A stretch of DNA of 64,000 nucleotides from Icerya purchasi (taxonomy: Eukaryota > Arthropoda > Insecta > Hemiptera > Monophlebidae), in contig CM077116.1 in assembly GCA_039619475.1 (NCBI GenBank), positions 100,423,164-100,487,163 on the forward strand, read 5' to 3'. The notes below the pieces were generated by a model, which was not told where the DNA came from, did not search any database, and worked only from the letters and a program-made list of their open reading frames with translations. Every line of letters begins with the position of its first letter. Position 1 is the first letter of the stretch. Below are positions 27,621-40,120 of the stretch, one piece after another. Both the position numbers and the translations under genes were made by a program.

Positions 27621-30600
27621 CCCGTTAAAAGAAAACCATCAAAAGTTTGCAATGCACTTTTTATCCACTAGATAAGACCTGATGGATATTTGCAAATAAG
27701 TTCTAAGGATATTTTCGCAGGATGATATTAATAATCCGGAAATTATTAAAATAATATATTTACATATTAAGGGTTTTTTCATGATCGCTTCGTATTAAAA
27801 ATGTTTGTAATATATTTGAAATATTCCGTGATGATGACCTTAGGCTTCGAAACACATGCCTAAAGTATAAATAAATTATCTTAATAGATGATCATTTTAA
27901 TATTAGGAAGTTTTTAACAAGCTCAAAAGTTCGATCTTCGTGATGAGCTTGTACTTTATAAGAATTTATTTGAGATCCGTTATGATTAACGCAATGAAAA
28001 AATTTGTAAAAAGTTTTGCCATAAATTTAACACCTTTTAAGTATACATTAAGAAATGAAAAAAATGTAATCGAATTAGAATTAATTTTTAAAAAACTAAG
28101 AAAGAACCCGGCGCGTTTTTTTATTTCGTGAGTCGTCCTAAATTTGATACGTTTCATTTTTTTTTTTTTTATTAAACTATTCGACTTCGGATTTAGAAAG
28201 TTACATCCAAATTAGCCACCATTACACATTTGATAATCGTTTTCTTCCCCTCTACAGCCCGACTTGATCCTTTTCACTAACTTAAAAATTAACATAAAGC
28301 GGCGTGACATCGAAAAGTCTTAAAACCGTCTTTGTTAATGACTGTCCATTGATGTGCTTAGAAAAAACCTAATCAGACCCACGCAAATTTTGACTGAAGA
28401 ATCCTTCCGTTTCTTGTTCCATTTACCATTCCAACGTTAGATTCACTATCGTGCAAACTATAGAGAATGTAGGTATTCTTAACTTCTTCAAGAACCGCAA
28501 CTTAGTTACAAACGAAGGCGCTGATCCGTGTGTTGTAGAGTAAACTTTTCTAGTAGTTGCAAACGGAACAAAGACCATATTTTGCAGGCTTGGAAAAAAG
28601 AAGAAAAAAAACGCATGATTAAAATAGGACCGAGTTGTGAAACATGAAAGTTTCCGAGTGGGTATTCGTCGTTCCAAAATGTTTGTCTCCATCTATTTGT
28701 TCTGTCTGGAATTAATAGAGATCGGTCGCGAATATTATCGGCTTTGATTTTGATCAAAAAGGCGGGGTGTAGGGAGCAAAAGTTTGATCGAAGACGGTTG
28801 GGACCCTTCTATTACAAGAAATAAACCACGGAGCAAAGAATAAGGTAGTTTTTTTCGTTTTTCCGCCTAATAGAAAAAGTTTTAACTTGTAAAATTACTT
28901 AATCATAGAGGTAGCGGCCGGTTCTAAGAGCGCTAAAGAGTAGGGAAATCTTAAATGCCATCGAACTTTTACTTTTATTGCTTCGGAAAACTGAGATGGG
29001 TTTTTAAGCGGAAAAAATAAGATGCACGGATTAGAAATTTTTCCCGAATTTAGCCGAGGAAAATTCATCGAGTTTTCCGTTGATTTTTTTATTTGTTTTT
29101 CTTTTTACGGAAAACGATTAATATTCAAATAGCAATCGGCCTGAAATGTATGATGTAAATTTATTGTTTTACTCGCGACCAGCTGACTGGAAGAGGCCGC
29201 GATAAAGAGTGGAACAGCTATCTTTATCAGTAGACCTGTCATGGAACAATGTTTATGAATTATTCATATACGCTGTAGTTCACTGAACCATTAACTCCGT
29301 TCTCGACAATATTTATTTATTGTTTTAGCCTATCCTACCTTTCCGTACATATCGTGTATTTATTTGTGTGAATCTACATACGTTATATCGGTGTATTTTT
29401 AAAGGGGGAGCATAACGTAACTTGAAACATACGGGCGTTGCGGCTATTTCGAAAGATAAGGTTAACAGATTTTTGGAAATAATGCTCGCGTCAAGTTGAG
29501 CGAATATAATTCTCACGAACGACTCGGCCGAGCGCATAGCGGTCGAGAATTTTCTACCGCTCCCCCGATATGGATACCGATCGATTTGAAATTTAAATTT
29601 GATCGAAAATAAACGAAAAAATGGCGGCCGAGAACTGCCCTTTGAAATTTTTATTAACGATTGGCCACCGGACTGTATAGATTTGATGTTGGAGCAACAA
29701 AACTCCGTATTATTAAGAGTATCTTGAATTTCCGAAAGGCCTCGTTATTTAGCTAATTTTAGCCGTTGATTGGAAATTCATTCCCTTCAAATTCCTGCAA
29801 TAAAATTACATCCGATGCTTGTGTATGTAAAGAAATTTTATAACGGTCTAAAAATCGAAATATAAATCTAGAATTAATTTGACGGTTATAACACGTAAAA
29901 AATATTATTGCAAGTTTACTCTTGTAATAAACAAATATGTTTTGCATGATTTTCATGGCATTTAACAGACTCTCGTATACTATAATATGTTCCAGGCAAA
30001 TAGTTGAACCTTTTATTGGCCGGGCACACGCAGTTTAGGCGCAAAGAGATTTGTTATTGTTAAACTTTTTCGCATTCATTTGCATGCGATTAGAATAATT
30101 ATCTGCCGCGACGGAAATATAACAATCTCAGAAAAATCGTTAATGCTATTTAACAGTTCCATTTCAAACGATTTCGCATCTCTCTGCCTGAAAATGGCGA
30201 ATTTGTGAAATTTAATGTCGGTAATTTGCGATGCCTAATTTACCGGTGTTCCGAGCCCGTATTCAAAGCTATTGATAATTTTCGATTGATGTTGACTTTT
30301 TGTCGATGACATACAGAATATCATCGCATTTTCGAATTGCGCGCTACACGTTTGTTACTCGTTTTTACTTGAAATACGAATATGTACGCAAACATTTGGA
30401 AGTCTTAAAATTATATTTTGCTGTACACTCTAGTGAATTATCGTGTAATATTTTCAACCTCCTCCTCGATGGTTAAGTTGGTGCAAAACGCTGCTGGTCG
30501 ATGGTGTTCAGTTTGACCACGGCTATTCGATGATACTTCTAGAATTTTCGTGTCGACGTTTAATAATAGTGCGCTATCGCCTGTATTCGTGTAAAATCGC

Positions 30601-32573
30601 CGGATGTGGCAAGATTTCAGTTTTTCGGCTGCCGGCTTAAGCAAGCTCTCTAGTTTCCTACCATATCTGTGAGCTGTTTTTTTTTCTTTCTGCTATCCCC
30701 GGTAACGATACCATGTTGTGTGCGCTCATTATAAACGAATAGCTTTACGTTACAAGGGAAACGGCATAAAACGCAGTATTTTTTCGTCGTTATACATCAG
30801 CTAAGTAAAACTTTTACCTTTTTATCTGTTTCGAGTTAAGTTTTGAAAATATGTTAATGTTTTTCTGAACAAAGTGCACACACCGTGTTCAATATAACAT
30901 TCCCCCGAGCTGCATAGAGCTTTTGTTTTTTCCGGTTTCGATACCAAAACTTTTCCCTATAATTACTTTATGGCATCTGTTTTTACCATAAGCGCAAGTA
31001 TTTTTCGTAGTTTATCAATATTTCTAAATTTCCAACGACTTACTCGTATTTGTTAAAATCTGACAGTCTTCATTATTGTTTAAACGATATTTTTCAGTGG
31101 AAAGATGAGAATTTCACAAAAAAGTATGCAATAATACTATTTTAATGGTTTGCGAATGGTTAAATGTGCATTATTTCATAAACAGCGGATTAATGATACC
31201 CCCCTTCCGAAAGTTTATACTGTGATTATTCACATCGTATTATAATTCTCTGTGTAAGATTATCGATTGCGAGAATTATAAGCGGTGTTGAATTAAAACA
31301 GAATGAGAAATATCGGGATAAGTGGAATTAGTTAAAGTTAACGAGAATTTCATCGATATTGAATAATTAGAATTCTGTAAAAGTTGAAATTCTATCGCGA
31401 TATAGAGGAATTTTTGCTAAAAAATTTGCCCTGCCGCGGGGTCTTTTAGAGCTACTCTCCTACGCCGGCGGCCTAAATAATGATATTCGGTAAAAAAGAA
31501 AAAAAAGGTATCTCATCTCGCTGCATTCTGCAAATTTTTTAACTACGAGCGAAACGTTACCTTAAATGCGGCAATTGTCCCGGAAAACTTCCCCCGGTGA
31601 TTTTTAGTTGAAAAAAGTAGATGTCAAAAATAACAATACGTTATTTGCGTTGAGCAGAAAATCGATTACACTATCACACGTAAAACGCGTTAAAAACCAC
31701 TGGTAAACGTTTTTAATCGTCGACAATTATACAATTGATTTTTCGAAAGACTTTTTTGTAAGTATAAATTTAACACAGTTTGGTCCTGTACGATAAAAGC
31801 ATATACATATATCCGGTGTAAATATTCAGAGATGTTTTTTTCTTCTTTTACCAAGACCCGGTGAAATCGACACAAGAGAATTAATCGACTTTATACACAC
31901 ATACACTGCCCCCCCCCGTATTACCCGTTGATTTAGAATTTCGTTTATTACGGAGTAGTAGACTAGCTATTAAATCTCACTGCTTCACTTTTTACGGTAA
32001 AACGCTTGGTCGTGTTAATATTTCAATCTGTTTTAGGAGAGGAAAAGGTATTTCAACTGCTTTTTTTTTCCCCTTTTTTTTTTCTTTTTTTTTTTTTTAA
32101 AAGAAATCCTCAATTGCGATCATGAATTTTCGAAACGCGTCGGATATTTAATAAAAATTACATAATTGTTTTAAATTGGTGTAAAAAATTACTTATTATA
32201 TAATGTAATTATATTCGAAATATTGTTACAGCAGCTTAAGGACTAATTATTTATCGTCTCTTTCTTTTTCTATAATATATAATAACGTTGCCGTATCTTC
32301 TAAATCTATATTGTTACATTTATGTTTTCTTTAAAATAATAACTAAAGATTTAAATATTAAAAATTATAGGCTAGAACGAGACATTGTTTTTGAAAAATA
32401 ACTTGAATAAATCTTGCCTACTAGAAAAACTGATGCAGTATAAAAAAAGGGGCTCGGAAAACCACTACGAATATTAAAAAGGAAAAACAAACGAAGAAAA
32501 ATTTTCCAAAAATATATTTATCAAACAAGAAAAGTGATCGAAGCTTGACGCGATTACACATCATTTTTCTCGT

Positions 32574-33044
32574 TTGATAAATATTACGGATCATTTTCCA
32601 CTTTACCGAATGAGGAAAAGTATAACTATTAATGCTTTCGAAGAACAAATTGATTTTGGAAAAGCACTTTTGATACTCTGTTCAAGAATTCCGGTTGAAC
32701 AGAATCGGTTTTTCTGCGGATTAATTGATTTTAATCGTTTTGAAACCGTTTTCGCAAATAAATTTCCGCGTTGCTTTGATCGCGGAATATACTCTGTTGT
32801 CGGCGTACCCATCCACAGATACCTCGCCCAGAACAGCGTGAATGCGAGACCAAAAAAAGAACGGATAAAAAAGGGAAAGCTTGTGAGGAGAGCCCATTCG
32901 GTTTTATTTCTGCCGTATCAGTTTCGAAAAGTTGACGGTTTTTATATCAGTTGCTGCGAGTTTAGCATACGACGAACAGACGGGGTATTTCGAAGAATTG
33001 TTTGCGGTACGCGAGCTGGACGTAGCGCTGTAATCGCATTGTAG
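32574..33044 (+). other. 156-residue open frame of unknown status
   Basis: This is one of the longest open frames outside repeats, with no stop for 470 bp, and its last third enters a CpG-rich segment. I recognise no domain, signal peptide, transmembrane segment or repeat. The ATG has no notable context, and a 69-residue antisense frame overlaps it. It may be a chance frame, or part of an exon extending into the CpG-rich segment that follows. Confidence 0.15.
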
Positions 33045-33330
33045 TCGTCGCCGTCGCGTTATCTTGATGGCGGGGGGGGCGAGGGAGCGCGTCCCATCAT
33101 CACGGTTGTTATCTGCGATGATGTTGACGAGTCTATCCTTGAACTTGACTCGTTACTCCGCCCTAGCCACCCAATCGACTGGCACTTTTTTCGCTCATCG
33201 CCAGCATCCGAGCCTACCTTTCCTCTTGCTGAACGCAGCGCTACATGTACAGGTGAGGCTTTTCAAGGCCAATCGACGACGGCACAATATCTACATATCG
33301 ACGTTCTGTGTTTGCTCGTTCCAGCTGATG
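33000..33330 (+). promoter_or_regulatory. CpG-rich island, possible promoter or exon
   Basis: Composition jumps to G+C and CpG-rich (GTCGTCGCCGTCGCG near 33045, then a run of eight G). A splice-donor-like TACAG/GTGAGG lies at about 33251. The island could be an exon or promoter of a host gene. No protein similarity was recognised, and strand is inferred only from the donor-like site. Confidence 0.25.
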
Positions 33331-33918
33331 GTTACTTAGTAACAAACATCGCGTCGAGCTGCGGCCCAAGTTCTCGGTGTCTACGTGTGCGTGTACATTT
33401 TCCTCGGCTACCTTTTCTTCGTTGTTTTATTCTTTTTTCTTGGGAAAGGTTCTTCAGTGTACGATGTGTCAGTAGCGAGAGAGTGAGAGGTGGGCCGATC
33501 CTGAATGTGTAAGTGTCGAAAAGGGGTATGCACGCACACATACATAGATATCCGAGATATGCAGTCAAGCAAGCCGGCCCGAAGCGATACATGTTCTTGT
33601 AAACGGATCACGAGTATTTGTTTTGCTGGACCTGGCTGGATCTGAATCCTAGCTTAGCTGGATGTGTAATGCATATAATATACTCACTTTGAAAGGCATT
33701 ATCCATTACTATACTTATCGCTCTGCTGCCATCACACCTTCCCCCTATGATTATATTTAGCAAGGTGACCTTCCAGCAGTTCCAGCGTGCTGGATTATCC
33801 ATTTCACTGTTGCTGGATCTTTTTCTATTTCACCTATTTGCTTCCACGTCCTCATCTAGTCTTATAATAGTTTTTACTTTGCAATTACGACTTTTCCTTT
33901 TAACTTTTTTTTCTAACA

Positions 33919-33944
33919 TGTATATATACATACATACATACATT

Positions 33945-33991
<47 letters not shown>

Positions 33992-34013
33992 CGTGTGCGT
34001 GTGTGTGTGTGTT
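33919..34013. repeat. compound (TA)n/(TACA)n/(GT)n microsatellite
   Basis: TATATA, then CATA units, then about 15 TA units, then GT-rich units, all contiguous over about 95 bp. Confidence 0.95.
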
Positions 34014-34695
34014 GTGGTTGTATAATTGTGTTCTGACGTATACAGTTTAATTAAGAGAAAAAATTAAATTTGAAATGTTTACTTATGTATACGGACTTCT
34101 TCCGTTATAATATTGCTCGCTTTTATTTAGAACGAATATAATTTGCAAAGTCCTCCCGCAACCCACTCGTCAAAGTTTTACATTAACACTTAAACTTAAA
34201 TTAATTAAACGCGATACATCTGGCATTATAAAAAGTTGGCCGACGACGTTTAAATTCAAATGTGAGGAGTTAATGCAGACTTGATTTATGAATTTTTTTA
34301 AAATACACGCAGCGATTTTAATTCTAACTTGTATCGTATTTTAAAAGTATCTTAAATTTTATTAAAAGTGCCCGCAAGCTACTTCATTTTTCTTGCATTC
34401 ATTAATTCATATTTTTTTCTTTCTTTCTTTTTTTTTTAAAATTCGAAATAAGAGTTTTTTAGTTACCTTCGAAGGAGTTGTAAAATTCGACAAATGCTAT
34501 TTTCGGCTAAGGGCGTGTGTAACAATGTCCCACAAAAGAAAATTAAAAATAACGCGGTTTTAAAAATAAATGTCGTACGAAATTAAAAGTAATAATAGTT
34601 TTCGTTTCCTTTTAGAATAAATGTAAAGCAGCGCTATTTAAGCATTGCTATTTATTTTAAAAGTAATTGGAGTAAATATGTAGTATACATACATG

Positions 34696-35057
34696 CGAGG
34701 CCGTATTTGAGGGGGGATTTTCATCTCCCCCCCCAAAATGTTTGTGAAATAATAATTATTTGAATTAAATGGACCGAAATTCTGAATAAATTGATTTTTG
34801 TTTTCAATTTTTGATAAAAGAAAAGAAAATCTAAATTTTTATAAATTCTATGGAAACGACTATTTTTTATTTGTTGTTATTGTAGTGTTCAAATATTTCA
34901 TATACAATAATTGACTACAAAGCTTTAGTGTACTATTTATAAATAAATATATTTCATGATAACACACACACGTATTTATATATATATATATATATATATT
35001 TATTTATAAAAATATTTTCGTTACTCCTCCCGAAATTTTGGTCTAGATACGGCCCTG
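34696..35057. mobile_element. hAT-type MITE with 8-bp target duplication
   Basis: The right end read inward, CAGGGCCGTATCTAGACC, matches the left end, CGAGGCCGTATTTGAGGG, with the core GGCCGTAT intact. C/G-run tracts follow just inside both ends. CAGGG-type termini are typical of hAT elements. The flanking 8-mers are CATACATG (34688-34695) and CATGCATG (35058-35065), identical at 7 of 8 positions, and 8 bp is the hAT target-duplication length. The 362-bp interior is AT-rich, contains a (TA)n run near 34978, and has no transposase frame, so the element is non-autonomous. Confidence 0.85.
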
Positions 35058-35059
35058 CA

Positions 35060-35990
35060 TGCATGATATATTACACGAAGACTATATATCCGCTGATGAT
35101 GGTTGTGTTTATAATTGTTACAGAAGAATCGGTTTTAATTGTCACTTTTCCGCAAAATAGCAACGCTATTTCTTCTTCATCGTAATAAGTTTGAAATTCG
35201 CTTTTCGGAAAATTCCGTTAATTTTTCAGAGCAACTGAGTCGATTGAGCTTATTTAAGACGATGTTGTGTAGATACGTGAAAAAACGAAATTTTCCGAAA
35301 ACGCGCCATTTTTCTACTGCTCATTGAAAAAAGTATTCATTAAAAAGTCGCGGTGATGTAATAAATGGATAATTTTCGGTTAGATTAAATAAATTTATAT
35401 ATATATAATATAGCTGGCATTATTCTGACTAAAAAAAAATAAAATGAAATTTAAAAAAAAAAGCTGTGTAGTTCCAAGTTTTACCAACGCCTAAAGATGA
35501 TACGCGAAAGGTAAAAAAGAATTGATGTATAAATCTCTGCTGTGAGCCTACCCAGTTGGATAGGCAGGATCATCGGCAACAGTCCGGAAACCACCGCAAT
35601 TTTCTTTACCTTATTATAGGTAGCATCTGCAACATCTTCGTTTTTTTTGTAGTTGTTTTTCCCCCCGAAATATTCGCAAAATAAAAAAAAAAAAAATTGT
35701 CAATTGAGTTTTATATTTTATTTTTACTTAATTGTAAGTATTAAACCACAAAGCAATATTAAGCAAAGTTCGCTGGCAATGCACGCAATAAATGCGGTTA
35801 TTTATTTTGCGAAGTGAATATTTTGGCCCCCCGCTTTTTAGTAAACGTCTTAAACGAAAGAAATTCACCCTTTTCGAACGGTCGACGAGTCCGCGGAATA
35901 ATTTTCCAAGTTTGGCCTTTTTTGATTTTTAAAGGTGTTTCTTTTCCAGATAGTGCCACCTGCCGAAATTCCACCGACAGAGTTTAAAAT
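35060..35990. other. AT-rich stretch, nothing recognised
   Basis: Short frames only. A (TA)n run lies near 35397. Confidence 0.6.
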
Positions 35991-36002
35991 GGTTATTATA
36001 AG

Positions 36003-36267
36003 CATTGGTGCACCTAGGATTTGTCTCAGTGTTGGGGGGCGGGCTAAAATAGTAGCATATAGGAAAATGTAAAGGCAGAAGTCAAACATGTTTGGTATAT
36101 CTATCTGAGCTTCTCTCATTTATATATTTATTTTTATGTAAAATGTATTACATTAAAACACTTTATATTTTTATCAAATATTAATGTTTACTATCAAAAA
36201 TTTTACCATTATTAACAGTGTTCGTTTATTCTCGACGGGGGAGCTGCCTTCCTTGTGTGCGCCAATG
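36003..36267. mobile_element. hAT-type MITE with perfect 8-bp target duplication
   Basis: The element is 265 bp long. Its left end, CATTGGTGCACCTAGGA, and its right end read inward, CATTGGCGCACACAAGGA, share CATTGG and GCAC. G-run tracts lie just inside both ends (near 36034 and 36235). It is flanked by identical 8-mers ATTATAAG at 35995-36002 and 36268-36275. Inverted ends plus an exact 8-bp duplication are diagnostic of hAT superfamily insertion. There is no transposase coding capacity. The terminal sequence differs from the MITE at 34.7 kb, so this is another family. The intact duplication suggests a comparatively recent insertion. Confidence 0.92.
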
Positions 36268-36279
36268 ATTATAAGGCAT

Positions 36280-38335
36280 TAATTGTAAACGAATTCCCCT
36301 TGTAAAAATGATGCTCACCTCGCAATGTAATACTTTTGAGCACGCGACGACGAGGTACGCAATGTAGAAACAATGAAAAAGTGAATACAAAAATGGTGTG
36401 ATAAAAATATTATCATCGAGCATTACATTTAAAACTTTTAATAACGTCATTGGCTGACTGCTGGTACGAGGAAAAAAGTGTTTCTAGCTGCATTGTATTA
36501 GAGCTGGATATATTTCAGTTGATACTGCCGTAGACTAATAATAATTATTTTAAAGCAATATAGCAACTATTTTTTGACCAATAACCCGCCGTCATTTAAT
36601 CCAAACCGGAACCACGTTAAAACGCTGTTGCGAAATTTCAGTTTTCGTTATAGCTCACATTTTTTTTTCTTTAAGTGCATTTCCCGGCCTTCGCGCTAAT
36701 TTTCCTTTTTTTCTGTTAAAAAGGCAGAATTTTACTTTTTGTCTGTCGACCTTGTTTGTTTTCGATTTTGTTTTCCCGGCCGTAGTTTGTGACGCGAATT
36801 GTACAGCGCCAAGTGCGGTGTACAGTTACCTTGAACTATGCCTACAAATTACGTCATAGCCGAAAGTTCCAGCCAGATAGCTACGCGTTCCTGTTGAATT
36901 AAACTTTGGACCTCCTAGCAGTCTGCGGTTCGCTTTCCTTTTTGTTGCTCGAAATTTTTGTGCTAATCGCATACTTTCGCGTTCCTGTGATTAGCGTTCC
37001 TCGTCTTTCTCTCTTTACACTGATCGGAGAGATACAATCGGATGCAAAATATCGATGTATGTATTTTATTTTGTTCAACGCGATATTTTCTTTTTTTTTT
37101 CTTCTCGTATCACGTCTCATGCTAACCGTATAGAATTACGAGTTTTAATTATTTTTGCGAAGTACTATCGTCGTGGCGGAGAAAATGAAAACTCCTCGCC
37201 CCGATAACGCCATTAAAACGCTCCAAGGATTATTGTCCTATTTCACCTATTAGTAGTTGTAAAAACTTTTCCATGTAATATGGGTTGTAGATTTTATGGG
37301 ATTTGTGTGAGAAACGTTTTTTTTTTTCTTCTTCTTTTTTCCGAAACACCAAAGGTCGTTTAACCAATAAATTTTTTAAATTAGGTCTTTTTACATATTA
37401 TGAAATAGGAACTTTTTTTTATGTTTTTTTTTTTCTCTTAATTTCTTTTTCGTCCCTTTGTATTATTATAAATTTTGTTTTGCCAGCTCTCGAAATAATA
37501 AGAGTGAGTATAAAACGTGAAATAGATCAACACTACTGGCCATTTTTATTGCGTCCAATACGCGGAATGTAGTTTAAAATAGTTTAAAAAAAAAAAGTAC
37601 TTTTAAAAAATTTTTACAATATTATTATTTGCAATTACTCAGGGGGGAAACGACTCCCAATATTGAAATAATAAACCGATAGCGAAACTAAAAAACGAAA
37701 AAAAAAAAATTAAAACGAATATAACTCTCGAATACGGTAAAAGCAAAAAATTAGGTAATTTTCTTTGCGTACGATAATTTTTAGAAAAGTCGATAAACTG
37801 TAAAAGCTCGCGAAGCTTAACGTAGAAATATAAATGCGCGTTCGGCGCTTCCATTTGTAGCTGAGCGACTTTAAATATTATCATTCAAAGGAAAGTTACT
37901 TATTTTTTATATTTCAGTGGCCCATTTATTCTTTTTTTGTAAATAATTTTCCTTTTTAGTTGCACTATCAGTTTTCCCTTAATTTGAATATTGCTAGATT
38001 TAAAATGAAAACCTATTATTTTTTCTAGTTAATTTGTTACGCCTTTTTTGGTATCAGCATTTGTTTTGCTTGAATTTATTTTAAATTTAAACTAATGGTA
38101 TGAATTGATATAGTGAGAATCACGATTGACTTAAACGGTATAATTAAATGAACGAAAAAAAACAAAAAAAAAAAACGCTATTTTTATTTTATGAAATATG
38201 TTATTATCTTACAATCCTTTTTAGATTGAAAGCGTGCGAGTGGTGCGAGTTCGGTAATAAGCAATGCATAATTATTACAGATTTTTTTTTTTCTAGTTTC
38301 CCTCTAAACCATAACCGATCCGTTAGTATATAAAA
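36280..38335. other. AT-rich stretch, nothing recognised
   Basis: Poly-T and poly-A tracts and short frames with no known motif. Confidence 0.6.
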
Positions 38336-38340
38336 TAAGA

Positions 38341-38930
38341 ACAACTGTGCAACGACTCTCCCAAGAGGTTAGGGTTGCTCCTTTAGGTCCCGGCACATGT
38401 TGGAATACTAGCCGGAAACGAATGTGTAGACCGGGGCCCCAAGGCAATCTGTTCCCATGCTATATTCGATACCACCCCACCACCAGAAATCGTTTCCTTC
38501 CTGCACGGGAGAAAATCGGAGAACATTGAATTTCATCTTGGTCCTAACAAGCAACGTTTCTGGTGGCCACCGATCCAAATATCAAAAAAAAAAAAAACAA
38601 TTCCTGCCTTCGAAAGATTGAGATTGGGACACGCATCCGTATCACACAATTATGTCTTTCAAGGAGCCCCTTCTTCTACTTTTTACCGATTCTGCAGAGT
38701 GACACCTTCTGTTGAACACATCCTACTAAATCGATATTGCATTTTTCGTTTTAGTAGAATTAAGAACGAGAACTCTCTACACATTCTCTTAGCCAATCAC
38801 CCAAAAATAGCTGGTTCAGACGGTTCTATCTTTACTGAATACCAACAACCTTTTAGGCATTCTATAATAATTCGTTCGGGTAGTTTTACACGGTAAGCGA
38901 ACGGATAATCAAAAGGGGGAAAAAGGTGAA
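38341..38930 (+). mobile_element. Jockey/I-like non-LTR retrotransposon, RNase H and C-terminal fragment
   Basis: On the plus strand, VPAHVGILAGNECVDRGPKA (from 38387) matches the last conserved block of a non-LTR RNase H (W-x-P-x-H-x-G-I-x-G-N-E-x-x-D). The expected tryptophan codon just before it (38384-38386) is TAG, a stop one base from TGG. Further on, in another frame, RLRLGHASVSHNYVF (from 38618) and CRVTPSVEHILL form the usual C-terminal R-L-R-x-G-H and Cys/His region of these ORF2 proteins. The first cysteine of the knuckle appears to be replaced by tyrosine (FYRFC). It is clearly different from family A. The 5' part, including the RT, is missing. Confidence 0.85.
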
Positions 38931-39113
38931 ATAATCAAATGTGACGAATTAATTTTATCGTGCAGCGCCATCTATCGGTATCAACTATCATTCACAGAAA
39001 CGGCAAAAAGTGACAACCAGTATTTATTGAAAAGTGAAAAACTAGTTTTACATGTTCTCAGTATTACCGTAGTAGACGAAAATTGCGGGTTTCAAAATGA
39101 AATATTAATATTA

Positions 39114-39502
39114 ACAAAAAAGGAACTTCAAGATTTCTTCTAAAAATGTAATAAAAATAGCCTGAAAGGTAAAAAATAATTACTCGGTAAAAAATAATAC
39201 ATTTTATACGGTAAAATATACCTTAAGAGGGGACGTGATTAAATAACATTCGTAGTTTAATTTAAGCCTCGGTACACTGACATTAAAACGATTAAAAATC
39301 CATATTAAATGTGAAAATTTCCTATAAGTCACTGGAAACATCAGGATTATTTAACGCGATTTTTAATTATTATTCCGATTTGGAAATTTTGGTATAGCAA
39401 ATATTAATGTTTAAGAATAATCATAATATATTCCCCCTTAAGGTGTATTTACTCCAAAATGTTTTTATTAAATTTTTTATTTCGAAGTCGGTTTTTTTTT
39501 TC
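39114..39502. mobile_element. MITE-like element with CCGACTTC-type inverted ends, copy 2
   Basis: The left end (A run, then GGAACTTCAAGATTT, to 39135) is the imperfect inverse of the right end, TTTCGAAGTCGGTTTTTTTT (about 39480-39499). The interior matches copy 1 at 1098-1180, in the same orientation. It lies between two Jockey-like fragments, so it may have inserted into a once continuous stretch. It is larger than copy 1 (about 390 versus 270 bp), chiefly in its right half. Confidence 0.55.
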
Positions 39503-39714
39503 TCTTCTTTCTAAACTACAAGTATTTCAAAGTTTTTAGCGGGCACAGTTTTAAGTGATTATAGACCGGCCAAAGTGTTGCTGCATTCGGTACTGTACAA
39601 ATCTGAGTATTGGTTGAAGAGTATAGTGTTCAAATTACGTCAGTAATAGCTTGTAAATCGTGCTAAAGAGCTTATTAGTGGAATGTCGAATGTAGATCGA
39701 CCTCCTCATCCATA

Positions 39715-40120
39715 AACCATCTCAGAGGCATAAAAGAAAAGGTCGAAGAATGGGAGCCATCTGATCGAAAATCGCGAGAAGAAGAATTAAATTTTAACTA
39801 GATTTAAGGCTCAGCCATATCAATAAAACCCATTCTCAGGTACAATAACACACCGCCTTCATCCTATCCCTTCTGTAACACTTCTCAGCTTACTCTCCGA
39901 CATATCCTAACAAGTTGCAATAATTTATATCCCGCCAAAAGTTTAGTTTATCCTCAAATCTATCCCCCAATTACTGCGTAATAATAGTCCACATATAAAT
40001 TATTCCTCAGAAACTGTAATTTATATTATACTTTGTAATTAATATCATAGGCTCGGTGCTTGATAACCTCATAGTTGTGTTAAAGCCGTATATATAAAAA
40101 ACATAATTTAAAAAAAAAAA
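39715..40120 (+). mobile_element. Jockey/I-like non-LTR retrotransposon, C-terminal and 3' end fragment
   Basis: A decayed coding tail is readable across two frames. IKEKVEEWEPSDRKSR starts at about 39730, LRLSHINKTHS lies at about 39807-39840, and after a frameshift PFCNTSQLTLRHILTSC follows at about 39868-39918. This is the standard C-terminal order of Jockey/I-group ORF2 proteins: W-x-x-S basic segment, R-L-R-x-x-H-x-x-x-T-H, then Cys/His. The sequence then continues as non-coding DNA to an A run at about 40110-40120, a plausible 3' tail. It differs in sequence from the fragment at 38.3 kb, so it is a separate insertion or another subfamily. Confidence 0.8.

Larger units (their letters stand above)
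27625..34690. other. AT-rich stretch with one CpG-rich segment, no gene recognised
   Basis: No coding exon, RNA gene or element boundary was recognised apart from the CpG-rich segment near 33.0-33.3 kb, the unassigned frame before it and the microsatellite at 33.9 kb, listed separately. Low-complexity runs occur near 32060-32100. Confidence 0.5.

Noticed and set aside
33615..33830. Repeated CTGGA/CCAGC motifs suggesting an inverted-repeat element
   Set aside because: The motifs do not form continuous aligned arms and no target duplication is visible.
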